Positions 13,873 to 25,644 of a DNA stretch of 64,000 nt are shown in pieces. Position 1 is the first letter of the stretch. Every line of letters begins with the position of its first letter. Position numbers and translations under genes: made by a program. The stretch comes from Sacculina carcini. Lineage: Eukaryota > Arthropoda > Thecostraca > Sacculinidae. The stretch spans positions 1,332,501-1,396,500 of the forward strand of contig OU696572.1 in the NCBI GenBank assembly GCA_916048095.2. The letters are read 5' to 3'. The notes under the pieces are model-generated. The model ran no database searches. It saw only the letters and a program-made list of their open reading frames with translations, and was not told the origin of the DNA.

Positions 13873-14856
13873 ATGCATTGAGGTTTGTTCCCCAGTCGAT
13901 CTTATTTGTACTAACAATAAATGAAGAGAGATTTGATGGTGAAAATTGTCGATGGAATATAAAAATAAAAATTATGTAATTTCTATGTAATCTCTAACGT
14001 ATATTACCAGTTGAGATATATTTGGGGTGCGCAAAAGTTGCATGCATTTTTGATATCATTATTTTCTTTAGAAAAAATCGCAAACTCATACAGCAGAAAA
14101 TTTTAAAATTCAATCCAACGGTATAATTATAGTAACCTTGTTATTCACAGCTGAGTGAAAATGTAGTCGATTTATGATAAAAAAACAAATTCACAAAAAA
14201 CGTTTCAAAAAGCGGAAAATTGTGGAATTTCTATAGAAAACAATTAAACGAGGACTCTAATTTGCATAATGCATTAATTAATTTGTGTGTGTTTGAGTGT
14301 GTGTGTGTGTGTGTGTGTTTGTTTGTGTTTGTAAGTTTAATATTGTCTACACTTTATATATACAAGTGAATTAATATGAGAATATGACTGAAAATCACTC
14401 ATATGTATTTCGTCCGCTAGACGCACGATTGACAATCAACTCATTCAAGCACAAACACCAAATATGCAGCCATGTTTCTGCCTGTTTCTTGTTTTTACTG
14501 GCTTCCGCAGCGCGGCGAATCATAGGCGTAAGCAGCACACAACCAAAAGGGATCACGCCACATATTTGTAAACCTATATGAAAAAATTTCAAGTGCATTC
14601 AACGCTCCGCATATTTTTATTATGAATATATGCTATGATTGTTATATAATGCACAATATGACAATTATAATGATAAACTCGCATTGCTGAATTATCCCCT
14701 GTCAGTAGTTGACTGGGCTCGCCTCTGATTACTCAACCAAAAACGATCGGACAACTGGAAGAATATGCAAATGCTGGAGTCGATACCGTTTCGAATTTTC
14801 TGCCTTCTGGCTATATATACGATATGTGATACTTCCTAGGCTTGACCACATGCGTA

Positions 14857-15173
14857 CAGGGGCGTAGCAAGGAGTATTTCATGGGGCGTGTGTGTCGGAA
14901 CTCAATTTTTGTTGGAGGGATGAATCTTTTCGAAATTTAACTCCACACTTTAATTAAATTCCAAAGGCTATGCAATTTTTTTGGGGGGCATAGGACCGAA
15001 TTTAAAAATGGGGGGCCACCGTGTTTTCTCACTATCCACGAAATATATATGACAATCCATGTGTATATGGGGCCACAAGGGTGTCTAGGTGATCCAAGGA
15101 GTGTATTGGGGGACCACAAAGACTCTCATTGTGTTGAAGGGGGCCACGGCAAGAAAAAGGTTGATAACCACTG
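14857..15173. mobile_element. hAT-type non-autonomous remnant(s)
   Basis: Begins CAGGGGCGTAGCAAGG and ends GGTTGATAACCACTG. The two ends belong to different terminal-repeat types, so at least two damaged elements may be merged. G-rich GGGGCCAC blocks recur inside. Confidence 0.45.
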
Positions 15174-15518
15174 GTCTCAGTGTATTCGGGCAGTTATAGC
15201 TCCCCTAGCAGCCTCTCTGGGTACGCTCTTGCCTGTGTCACCGCATGAATTTGACGTACGGCAAAAAGACGGGCAGTTGTGATCGGTCTCATGACTTGCC
15301 TTGCGAATGACACACACACACGCACACACACGCACACACACACACAGGTAGGATCGTGTGGGTGAAACACAGGTAGGGACATCCAGGAAGCCATGTTTGT
15401 GTGTGTGTGTGTGTGTCGGTGTGTGTGTGTGGCGGTGCGATAAAGCTGCAAGGATAAAAACTGGACCGGCAAAGCCGTTTTGATGCGGTCACGTATTATT
15501 GATACTGTGGGCTCACCG

Positions 15519-15952
15519 TGGTGTCGTGTCAGTGTTGTCGTGTCAGTGGTGTCGTGTCAGTGGTGTCGTGTCAGTGTTGTCGTGTCAGTGGTGTCGTGTC
15601 AGTGGTGTCGTGTCAGTGGTGTCGTGTCAGTGGTGTCGTGTCAGTGGTGTCGTGTCGGTGTTGTCGTGTCTGTGATGTTGTGTCAGTGGTGTCGTGTCAG
15701 TGGTGTCGTGTCAGTGATGTCGTGTCAGTGGTGTCGTGTCAGTGATGGCGTGTCAGTGATGTTGTGTCAGTGGTGTCGTGTCAGTGGTGTCGTGTCAGTG
15801 GTGTCGTGTCAGTGATGTCTTGTCAGTGGTGTCGTGTCAGTGGTGTCGTGTCAGTGGTGTCGTGTCAGTGATGTCGTGTCAGTGGTGTCTTGTCAGTGGT
15901 GTCTTGTCAGTGGTGTCATGTCAGTGGTGTCTTGTCTGTTATGACTTGTCGG
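15519..15952 (+). repeat. 14-bp minisatellite, locus 1
   Basis: About 31 tandem copies of GTGTCGTGTCAGTG with mostly GTG/ATG and TCG/TCT/TTG variants. Because 14 is not a multiple of 3, each frame cycles through all phases. The unit lacks stops in this direction, so long VSVVSCQWCRVSG-like frames appear that are not genes. Confidence 0.95.
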
Positions 15953-15959
15953 TTGAGTC

Positions 15960-17121
15960 TGAATTGAACGTTGTCAAACAGCCGGACGGATGTGTTTGCG
16001 GTTTTCTTTGCGCTCGGAGAAAGTTGGCCACTCTCAGGGACCACCCCAGTGGTTTCCTCTTCAAGACTTCTTCACGTCGTGCGATTTCTTGCTCCATTTG
16101 TTCGACTGATACGCACACACATCATAGGTCGTAAATCTTGCGCAGTTGTGACAATTATATCGCCATGTGTGTGTGTGTGTGTGTGTGTGTGAGTTATTCA
16201 TCAATTAACGTCTATCATAAAGTTTTTGTAGTGTTTTAGCGAGTTCAGATGTACGCACACGCACATGGATGAACCACGGTTTTTGCCCACTGCTCAAGCT
16301 TATAGCAATATTAATGAATCCACAGCTTATCAAATGCTTAATTTTGCAAGAATAGAAATAATATTATTATAAATATTAATACAACTATATACATTATGGA
16401 CATTATGACAGATATCGTTATTATCATACATCATTAAATGAATTTTATAACGGGGAAAATGCTAGAATTTTGTCAAATTCAAAAACGATTTGTTTTGCGA
16501 AATATTCGACTTTTTCCCCAATTGGATTATCCACATCAATCGCACAAAAAATGTTCGTGCGTTCTTCTGTCATAAATTGACAGCGAAATAAACTTTTGCT
16601 TTTGAAAACTTGCCGCGTTGAGGTGGCTAACCATTCTAATATCTTAACATCGACTTTCAAAATTAATCTCACTAGATTTCGCAAAATCTACCTGCTATGC
16701 ACTTGTGTGTGTGCGTGTGTATGTATGCGTGTATGTATGAGTGTATGTATGTGTGAAAGCTACACAAATATGAGTACATTTATGGTAGTGTGATTAACGC
16801 TAGTGCGAACACAAATTCTGCTTGTGTGTGTATGTATGTGTGTATGTATGTTTGTGTGTGTGTTTGTGTGTTGATGTGTGAATGTGCCTAGATGATTAAT
16901 TGACCCGCTCTGAACATACAATTTGTCGCAGGGGCGCACTCAGTAATGTCATAGCAAGGTGCCACGTGCCAAATATTCAGCTAGCTCAGTACTATGTCTG
17001 AAGAACAAAATTGAAAGTCTTCTTCAAGCCGCATCTACCGCTAAATATGGCCATTCAAGCAGCTTAGCTTTGACATACAGACATACAGACATGCATGTAT
17101 GAAGGTGTGTGCGTGTGTGTA

Positions 17122-17166
<45 letters not shown>

Positions 17167-17596
17167 AGTCTACCAGCTTGCGAAACTGACCGCCTATGAC
17201 AAGACGCGAACAGACACAATCTGATATCTTCTCTCTCTCACTCTCACTATATCTCTCTTTCTCTATACACTTCTTTCTCAAACGCAACACGTATCTAATT
17301 GCAAACCGTACTGGCATGATATATACCTGACACACACATACACGCACACACACACACAACCACACACACGCGCGGTTCCCATCGAGGTCGTTGAGGGGTG
17401 TGTGTGTGTGTGAGTGTTGTACTTACGAGCAGCGGCAATCAACACCCGACCAGCTGTTGCACTGGCTGACCTTAGATGACATCTGACCCGAGATGACATC
17501 TGTGACCTTAGCTGTGCGCTGAATTGGGCTGTCTGTCTGTGCGTGTGAGGTTTCGCTTCAGCACACACCAGTGTCAATCAACATGCAGGTGTGTTA

Positions 17597-17653
<57 letters not shown>

Positions 17654-17760
17654 TGTGTGTGTGGGTGTCTCGTTAGCAGAACCCAACAGAGAGCGTCTGA
17701 TGCCCGGTAAAGTAGAAGGGACGTCCGTCCGTGTTGAACAGAAATATTAAGATATAATGA
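15960..17760. other. no gene recognised
   Basis: Short GT runs at 16165-16191, 17124-17163 and 17597-17650. A hAT-like end, CAGGGGCGCACTCAG, is at about 16930. A direct repeat, GATGACATCTG, appears twice near 17475-17502. Confidence 0.6.
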
Positions 17761-17767
17761 TATAGAC

Positions 17768-18030
17768 CAGTGGTCCGTAATCTGTTTTCTCACTGATTCC
17801 CCACTTCTTGAATGAGCCAACTTTTTCATTTATACAACAACGCTGAGAAATCAATTAAATTCAGTTATTCCATCGAATCAGTGTGTTAGGAAGTGACTAG
17901 AAACGGAAATAAACTATTTCGGATTGATAAAAACACACATTTGTCCAATTCTGTCCGACCTTTAATTGTCCATATTACATCTCCTTCGTTCCCCACCGGA
18001 GGGGAATTACTCACAGGTTTCGAACCGCTG
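17768..18030 (-). mobile_element. hAT MITE, CAGTGGTTCTTAACC family, copy B
   Basis: Opposite orientation to copy A. Shares the internal block GATAAAAACACACATTTGTC and the ends CAGTGGTCCGTAATCTG and GGTTTCGAACCGCTG. The target duplication is weak (5 of 8 positions). Its right end is 20 bp from another MITE. Confidence 0.65.
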
Positions 18031-18049
18031 CTATGGAGTATATTAGACC

Positions 18050-18308
18050 CAGAGCCGTAGCAACCGCCCCCCATACCCCCCGGCCGGGGGGAGTCCCCGA
18101 GTGCTGAGGGGCCCCGTTTGTTCACGTATGACATTAAAATTTTATCATATTATGTATAGACTTTACCTTTTTGCTCAGATGTTTTCACCTGAGCTTGTAT
18201 TATGTGATTATGTATAATAAATTTATTCATTATTTGATGACTTATTTATAATGGGGGCCCCAAGTGTTGCCTTCTGGGGGGGCCTCATGGGTCCTCGCAA
18301 CGGCTCTG
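18050..18308. mobile_element. hAT MITE with CAGAGCCGT ends and perfect 8-bp duplication
   Basis: Begins CAGAGCCGTAGCAACC and ends with CGCAACGGCTCTG, inverted repeats at the first nine bases and beyond. It is flanked on both sides by ATTAGACC (18042-18049 and 18309-18316). GGGGCCCC-rich subterminal parts, AT-rich centre, no coding capacity. The perfect duplication indicates a recent insertion. Confidence 0.85.
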
Positions 18309-18319
18309 ATTAGACCATC

Positions 18320-20517
18320 ATTTCATAGATTCGGAGATGGCTCGTATTTATTTGAACAGATTGTCAAGATTTTCATCTGGAAATGGGTTAAATTTTTATG
18401 TTTTTGTCATCGCTGGAGTAGTTGCAAGTGAATTTCGCCTCGGGAGTCTTGCTTCAAATGAAAGCTGCTGAGGTGCTCAATTCTTGCCGAGCGAAAAATT
18501 CCTAATTAAGTTTCTATTCCATCTTTTGACTTCTGTAGAGAAAATTTGCCTGATAAAAGATATAGCACTTATATACGACTAGATAAGTTAGATATACATA
18601 TTGTACTGCATATATCTACGCCAAAAAACACATGCGATTTAAAATCAACGCGTTAAATGTTTCAAATAATCACTAAAAATATTACAAACATATAATTTGA
18701 TAAAATTGATTTTATCAAGACATGTAAAATCAAAATGCTGATAAAAATGTTAGGTGATAATGTTTAGGTCCAAGTTTTTTAAGGTGTTTTATTCTTTTCG
18801 AAAACCGAAATTTAAAAAATATATTACAGGAATAATTAACCAAAATCGTATTTATGGCGTCTTAGATTATGATTAAAGTGCAAATATAATTTGATTAAGT
18901 CAACATTTGCTGCGAAAAACCTCATATTGATGTCAACATTGATAAAAACATAGGTTTTGCTCATATTTAGACACTTTTGTGTCTGTAAGCTTTATGCCGA
19001 TAACATACCATGATTAATTTATAGCCCACACTGTTTAAGAATGTTTGATATTAATTATTGTTATCAAATATTTAAATTAAATATTGTTTGATATTTCATT
19101 TTGCTATCTCGCATTTGTTTTTCTTATTGTAAAGACAAAATTTAAATATTGAATGTCCTTGAGTTTCTGCTCACTCGGGCGACGAAAAAATGGCGTGAGT
19201 TTTTAATGTTGTGATGTGTCATTTGTTTTGTGGAGAATATAATGTTAAGATTTGGATTATAATAGTTTAATTGCTTAAATATATTTCTTGCAGGGACAAA
19301 GTTGATTTCAGGTGGGTTATACTTCGCACTTCACACTGAATTAGATAGTTTTCATTACATTATCCAAACGAAAGAAAAGTATAGTTTATACAATATGTAG
19401 TTTAATATATGTTATATAAACTTTGATTCCGCCATTTTTGAGTGCTAAATCACTGAGAGAAAATGTTTTTACGTCTCCAAAAATATATTAAACACACCGA
19501 CATCCCGAAGCTGCTCATATTCAGTAAATTTGAATATCTCTGTTTGAGTTTGGCGTCAGTTTTTGTTGGACTTTGTCAATGAGATGAGATGGTGATGTGA
19601 ACTTTGCGTGCGCTGGTTGATAAGCGAATTGAGAAAGATCTCCAATGGGCTGATCAAATGATAACGGCGACAATATGCTAGAACGAGTTGAAGCTGTGAA
19701 GTGTTTGTGAAAGTTTGTCCACAAGAAATAGCCAACTTTGACCATTCACAAAGACACATTTTCGAAGCGAATTGGCACACAAATTGGGTGATATTCATGC
19801 GCGGATTCAGGGAGAATATTCCAAGGGGCTTTATCCGCCCAAACTCTGGGAACAAAAGTTACATTGTCTGATACAGCCCTCACTAATTGTATTCACTTCC
19901 CTCAACTCTTTCCTGGATCCTGGTCTGCCGGTACCGCAATATAAATTCAATGAACATAAAAGTTATCGAATATGTAAGCCTAGTAAATTTTTAGCAGATA
20001 CGTCAGATTTTGACAAAGTTAAATTCACTCGCAAAACGAAGTTATTATTGTAATTTAGCATAAAACATAACGGGATATATTTACTTTAGCAAAAATAAAT
20101 GTATTTTGCTAATATTATATTTTAATGACTAAAATAAATATTTATATTTGTATTTAAATTTATCAACCTAAGTAATCTTATAGTCCTTCAATTCTTATCC
20201 ACGCAAATGCAGGGGTTTTCAAAGTTTTCAACAGTTCTCACACAGGGCTCGCATGAAAATTTAAACTCACACCTAGCCCACACGATTTTTTATCCAGGAC
20301 AAATCAAAATATTCTATTCATATTCAAATGTCAGTTGCTAGATAGTGAATGTTTTTCTATGTGTGAAGAAAAGTGAATGATTGTGTGCAGCTTAGAATGT
20401 TTGCAGATATGAGCGTGTGTGTGTGTGTGTGTGTGCGGGTGTGTATGGGAGTGGGAAAAACTGGTTCCCTCCAGTTACCATAGCGATATTAACCTGCTGG
20501 GGCAACTGTATCACAAC
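18320..20517. other. no gene recognised; AT-rich
   Basis: Frames of 74-99 codons around 19520-19855 and 19772-20053 show no homology or codon bias I can support. ATGGC|GTGAGT at 19190 with a possible acceptor near 19292 is noted but not called. Confidence 0.6.
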
Positions 20518-21042
20518 ACCAGTGACACGCCATCAATGACACGACATCACTGACACGACATCACTGACACGTCACCACTGACACGACACCACTGACACGA
20601 CACCACTGCCACACGACACCACTGACACGACATCACTGACACGACACCACTGACACGACACCACTGACACGACACCACTGACACTACATCACTGACACGA
20701 CATCACTGACACGACATCACTGACACGACATCGCTGACACGACACCACTGACACGACACCACTGACACTACACCACTGACACGACGCCACTGACACGACA
20801 CCACAGACACGACATCACTGACACGACATCACTGACACGACACGACTGACACGACATCACTGACACGACATCACTGACACGACATCACTGACACAACACC
20901 ACTGACACGACACCAATGACACGACACCACTGGCACGACACCACTGACACGACATCACTGACACGACATCACTGACACAACACCACTGACACGACACCAA
21001 TGACACGACACCACTGGCACGACACCACTGACACGACACCAA
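20518..21042 (-). repeat. 14-bp minisatellite, locus 2 (inverted)
   Basis: The same unit in reverse complement (CACTGACACGACAC), about 37 copies with ACATC/ACACC variants. Near 20880-21020 a stretch of about 70 bp is repeated almost exactly, a local higher-order duplication. Confidence 0.95.
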
Positions 21043-21125
21043 GCCACTTATTGTTCTGTGACACTTGACACTTGGGTATGTTGAGATATTGTCATCTCCC
21101 GTTGAACAAGGTCATCACACATACA

Positions 21126-21170
<45 letters not shown>

Positions 21171-21716
21171 GACTTACATAATTTACTGCCATACTTAATA
21201 CAGCGTTAATATCAGTGTATGTAATTTACTGATGATACTTAATGCGATACATAATTTAATGTGATACACATATGTGCATTTACATAATTTACACGTGAGA
21301 GTGTTCGTGTAAAAGGTGTGGAGCAAACTGTTGTTTTCAAGCCTTTTGACTTTTGGATGTTGATGTGTGTTTATTATACCGGAAAAAACTAAACTTTGAC
21401 TGATAATATTAAATCTAAAATATTAACATATTTTTTTGTGGATGTAAAGCGAATTTCAGTTGCATATTTCAGTACAATATAGGTTCTTCAAGTTTTTGTA
21501 CCTTACCTGATAACTTTCCCAAAGTTCAGCCTGCCCTAGAAAGCCAATCTTGTCGATGAATGGAACATCGTTGTCATCGTATAACATCTTCACTAAGCTT
21601 ACCGACATTTGAAAATTGAAATTTTTCTATTGAAATTTCTAACATTTTTTATACATGTATAATTTGCAAATACCCACTATGGATTCGCAGAATGATTTTG
21701 CCATGATCTCTTGGAA

Positions 21717-21975
21717 CAGTGGCTCTGAACCTATTTTCTCTGATTCCCCACTTCTTAATGAGCAATCTCTTCATTTTCCACACAAGAGCGCTGATAAATT
21801 CAATAAATTCAGTTGTTACATGAAAGTAAATGTCAAGAGGTCATTAGAAACAAAAATAAACGAATTGAATTGATAAAAACACACATTTGTCTTTCTATCC
21901 GACATTTAGCTTGCCACTTGGTAACTCTTCCATGCCCCACCAGTGGGGAATTCCCCACAGGTTAAGAACCAAATC
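21717..21975 (-). mobile_element. hAT MITE, CAGTGGTTCTTAACC family, copy C
   Basis: Starts CAGTGGCTCTGAACC and ends with GGTTAAGAACC followed by a damaged tip. The flanks TCTTGGAA (21709-21716) and TCTCGGAA (21976-21983) match at 7 of 8 positions. Near the right end it carries the 16-bp perfect palindrome GTGGGGAATTCCCCAC. Confidence 0.75.
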
Positions 21976-22969
21976 TCTCGGAAATTATGTTCCCAGAGTG
22001 AGACGCAATGAGCTCAGCGGGTCTGTGGAAGCTACGATTGAGATACAACTGCCTAGTTGAAATTGAATCTTCTGACGGCTTCTTAGCTAACTGCTAACAC
22101 TGCAGAAAATACGTGCAATCTTGCTCATTAGCCGTGATTGATTTATTCCATTTAGCTCTGTCCAGTGAAGCGTTTGATTAGCTGGCGTGACGAAACCGGA
22201 GCGAAGATCTGAGATCGGTGTCTGTTTCGAGATTGACATGTCGATCTGGCGAGATACGAGCAATCTCTCGTTGCATAATTTCAATTTAGCTGAGCACAAC
22301 CACTCCACTGCAACACCACGCAGCAACATCCACTGACAGCACACACACACATACATACACATACACATGCACAAGCACACGCATGCTTCGCGTGTGTATG
22401 TGTGCAAATTATATTCCCTCTGTGTTGCACAACTAAAATTTGCATAAACACAAACAGTAGTTATTTGGGAATTTGCATATATTTGTAGTTATAATTCATG
22501 AGACTACCCGAGTTTTTATTGTTGGTTTTCAGTATTATGTCATATATCTTGTAATATATTTTTGTCCAATATTGGTAAAGCTGGAGTTATTTTTGCCCGT
22601 TTGAGTTATTTCACCTACTTAATTAAATAATCATTAAAAAATATTAATTACTAATTAGTAATAATTAATTACAATTTAGAGTTTATATTTAAGTCTCCCA
22701 TCCCTCATTGTGTCCCGGATACTATTAGGTATATTTTCCAATGTGGGATGCATTTGGTTTGAATTCCTGTAAATATCCTGTAATAAACGGTTTGTTATAT
22801 TTCAATTTTCTATTAATTTTAGTATTTTCTATGTGCAGTTTTATTATATTTTAATCATACCTTGAATGATAGGAATTCAGATTTGATAATCTTATTAACT
22901 TTTGCCAATCCAGTCATTTAGAAGTAGTTATGCGTAAGAAAATTTACGGTTTTAAAATTTCATATATAA

Positions 22970-23291
22970 GCCTCGATTCATTGTATCAACACTGAAACGC
23001 TTTTATCCAATTATACACTAGCGACAATCGCTTCTAGTGACGTCATAGGTCATGTGATGCACAAACGCAATCTGATTGATCCTCCCTAACAGGCACGCAG
23101 TCTCATTCTACAGCACGACACGTGGAAGAAGCAATTATCATGTGTGTGTGTGTGTGTGTGTACAGTTAATGGTGAACTACAATTTTGAATTAGTGAACAG
23201 TGATTGAAGATATCGCTACAACGAGAGGTACTCAGTGAAACCAAGCTCGTGTGTATTGCCGATTAGTGAAGCTACTCGATATATTCAGGTG
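22970..23291 (+). promoter_or_regulatory. candidate promoter with CRE and non-coding exon
   Basis: CATATATAAGCC near 22970 is a TATA-like box, and TGACGTCA at 23038-23045 is a perfect CREB site. The segment to 23289 ends TATTCAG|GTGGGT, a good splice donor. Together they could be a promoter and untranslated first exon, but no downstream exon was identified. Confidence 0.2.
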
Positions 23292-24060
23292 GGTGATATT
23301 AAAAATGTATGAGTAATATTGTATGCGTACCTGCACATGTCTGCAAAATGGGAAAATTTTCAAACGTTCAATGACATCGTCTCAAACAACGTTTGAGAAT
23401 AATGTTAACTGGTGATTTTGCCTAATATATAATTTGGAATTAATTGATTTTTAAATTAAATAATCATGATAATTGAATAATCATGAATTTATAAAAATAG
23501 CTAATATAACTGCATAATACAATATATTTTCAGCATTTTCCTATTCGCTTAATTCCGTGTTTCACTTTCAATTCATTTCAATTTTCACTTTCAATGTTAC
23601 ATGGTTATTATATAAATTCTGTATATTTTAACCTTTTGCATGTTGTTTGTTGATGAGTTTATAAATTTATATTTCACGAGCTGTTCATTTTTGTGTACTT
23701 GTATTCTATATGCTATTATATTTTTTTCCATTTAAAAACGTGACCACACCAAACAACACATACGATACGTTGTAAGGTTTAATTGAGGCGTATGTATTTG
23801 TCTGTCTGGCTAACTATCTTCGTGTGTGTGTGTGTGTGTGTGTGTGGGTGTGTGTGTGTATTTTCTGATTTGTTCCTCTTTCACACTCAGTCCAATGTTA
23901 CACACTAATGGGTAGCTAGTTCTTTTTGATTGGGCATTCCCTCTATACAACGGTCATGTATTTCCTAGAAGAACAATTTTGAGCTGACACGAAATTCGCT
24001 GTAGACAGTGATTGGTTCTCGATTCTCACAGATATTCCAGCTAGTTTTCCTGGCATACAA

Positions 24061-24169
<109 letters not shown>

Positions 24170-24233
24170 TTCAGTTAGCGCAAATTGGACTGGGACAATA
24201 TCATCTCACCAATAGGTATAACAACGTCTAGAA

Positions 24234-24330
24234 CAGTGGTTCCCAACTTTGTTTTGTGATCCAGTACCACTTGGAGGCCCCGTACATTCACCACGTACCT
24301 CCTGCTTCCAGGGAAATTCAGTTCGATAGG
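24234..24330. mobile_element. fragment of a hAT-type element
   Basis: CAGTGGTTCCCAACTTTGTTTTG and the following CCAGTACCACTTGGAGG resemble one end of a hAT MITE. No second end or target duplication was recognised. Confidence 0.4.
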
Positions 24331-25261
24331 ATAGCACTTTATTTACATAATTGTACAGGTAGAACACAGAAATAAACTGGTGAAAAACAACTGAATGCGA
24401 GGGCCGTATCTGCTTCATAATATCTCCATAATCATGCATTATTAATAGTACGTTAAGATAAGGGAAACTATTGAGTATGAGATGTTTTATTTAGTGCATA
24501 CTTCTAAAATAAGATCGTAAACGAAATGTTTAATGTCAGATAAAAACTTATATGTTTGTGCCACTGGAAAACTGATTTTCAATTTTTGAAAATAATCAGT
24601 TGTCGTGTAGTTTTACAGACAATGCAACTAAATTGATGTCCACACGCACACACACATACATACATGCACACAAGTCACATGGATTGCAACGCGTTGCAAT
24701 GCAACATGCATAGCCAATTCAATGACGAATGTATCGGCGTTGGAATGCGTTCCAATCTTGTCCTTGGTGATTGGTCTTAACGCATCAGAGCTGATACACA
24801 AAGCAATCATACAAATATTCGATCCATGAAATTTTGCATTATTGTTAGAATTCTTGAAATATTTTAGAAGTATTTTCATGGATTTTCGCATCAAAATTAT
24901 AATGAACTAAACCTTCAAATCATGCCAAAAAAGTGTACTTTTAGCGTTCACACAGATGTATTTTTAATTGTGTTTTCTGCAATAATTTCGAACAATATAA
25001 ATATATATGCAATACAGTTTACAATATAATTTCAATTACATTTTTGATGCATTTATGTTTTAAATACAATTTTCCTGAAATAACACAAGTGCATAAGCAT
25101 AATATGCACGTTGATTCATATACAATTATTTTATATTCTTACCAATATAATTCACCATATGGAAGGAACAGCTTAAACGGAACTAACAGAAATTTACAAC
25201 GAGTGTGTTTTTGACTTGTACACATCTAAGGCGGTCACAAAATGACACTATACCGTATGTT

Positions 25262-25263
<2 letters not shown>

Positions 25264-25345
<82 letters not shown>
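25264..25345. repeat. (GT)n microsatellite
   Basis: About 80 bp of GT repeat followed by interrupted GTAT-GTGT and a GCGCGCGC tract, a sequence with strong Z-DNA potential. Confidence 0.97.
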
Positions 25346-25349
<4 letters not shown>

Positions 25350-25644
25350 TGTATGTGTGTGTGTGCGCGCGCGTTTTCTCAAGCTGTTTGGAGTAGAAAA
25401 ACAAGCGCTTACAAGTCCACATTCACACACCTAACATCAACTTTCACCCCCAAACAGCACACACACACACACACACACATACACACACACACGCATATAT
25501 GCCTGTGCACGAGATGTGGCGTGATTGCATGCCTGGGTGTCCCTGAAGTTCCCGCATCGTCACCGATGCGTCATTTTTAGGCACACACATGCCCCGGCGA
25601 CGTGTCAAAACACATTAACCGCGACGAAAAGGCTGCTGGCGATA

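Larger units (their letters stand above)
11860..14856. other. no gene; microsatellites and one palindromic element
   Basis: Besides the listed repeats there are CA at 13645-13688 and GT at 13817-13866, and a MITE-like end CGCTTGGTTCCGCCCCTG at 13627-13644. The rest is AT-rich sequence without coding signal. Confidence 0.6.

Noticed and set aside
15519..15952. Regular short repeats suggesting a CRISPR array
   Set aside because: Units are contiguous 14-bp tandem copies with no unique spacers, in a eukaryotic genome.
18014..18034. GGTTTCGAACCGC reminiscent of a tRNA B box
   Set aside because: It is the terminal inverted repeat of a MITE. No A box or cloverleaf can be drawn.
19180..19310. ATGGC|GTGAGT followed by a possible tiny exon GGACAAAGTTGATTTCAG
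   Set aside because: Splice-like strings alone. The would-be exon is 18 nt with no onward exon and no homology.
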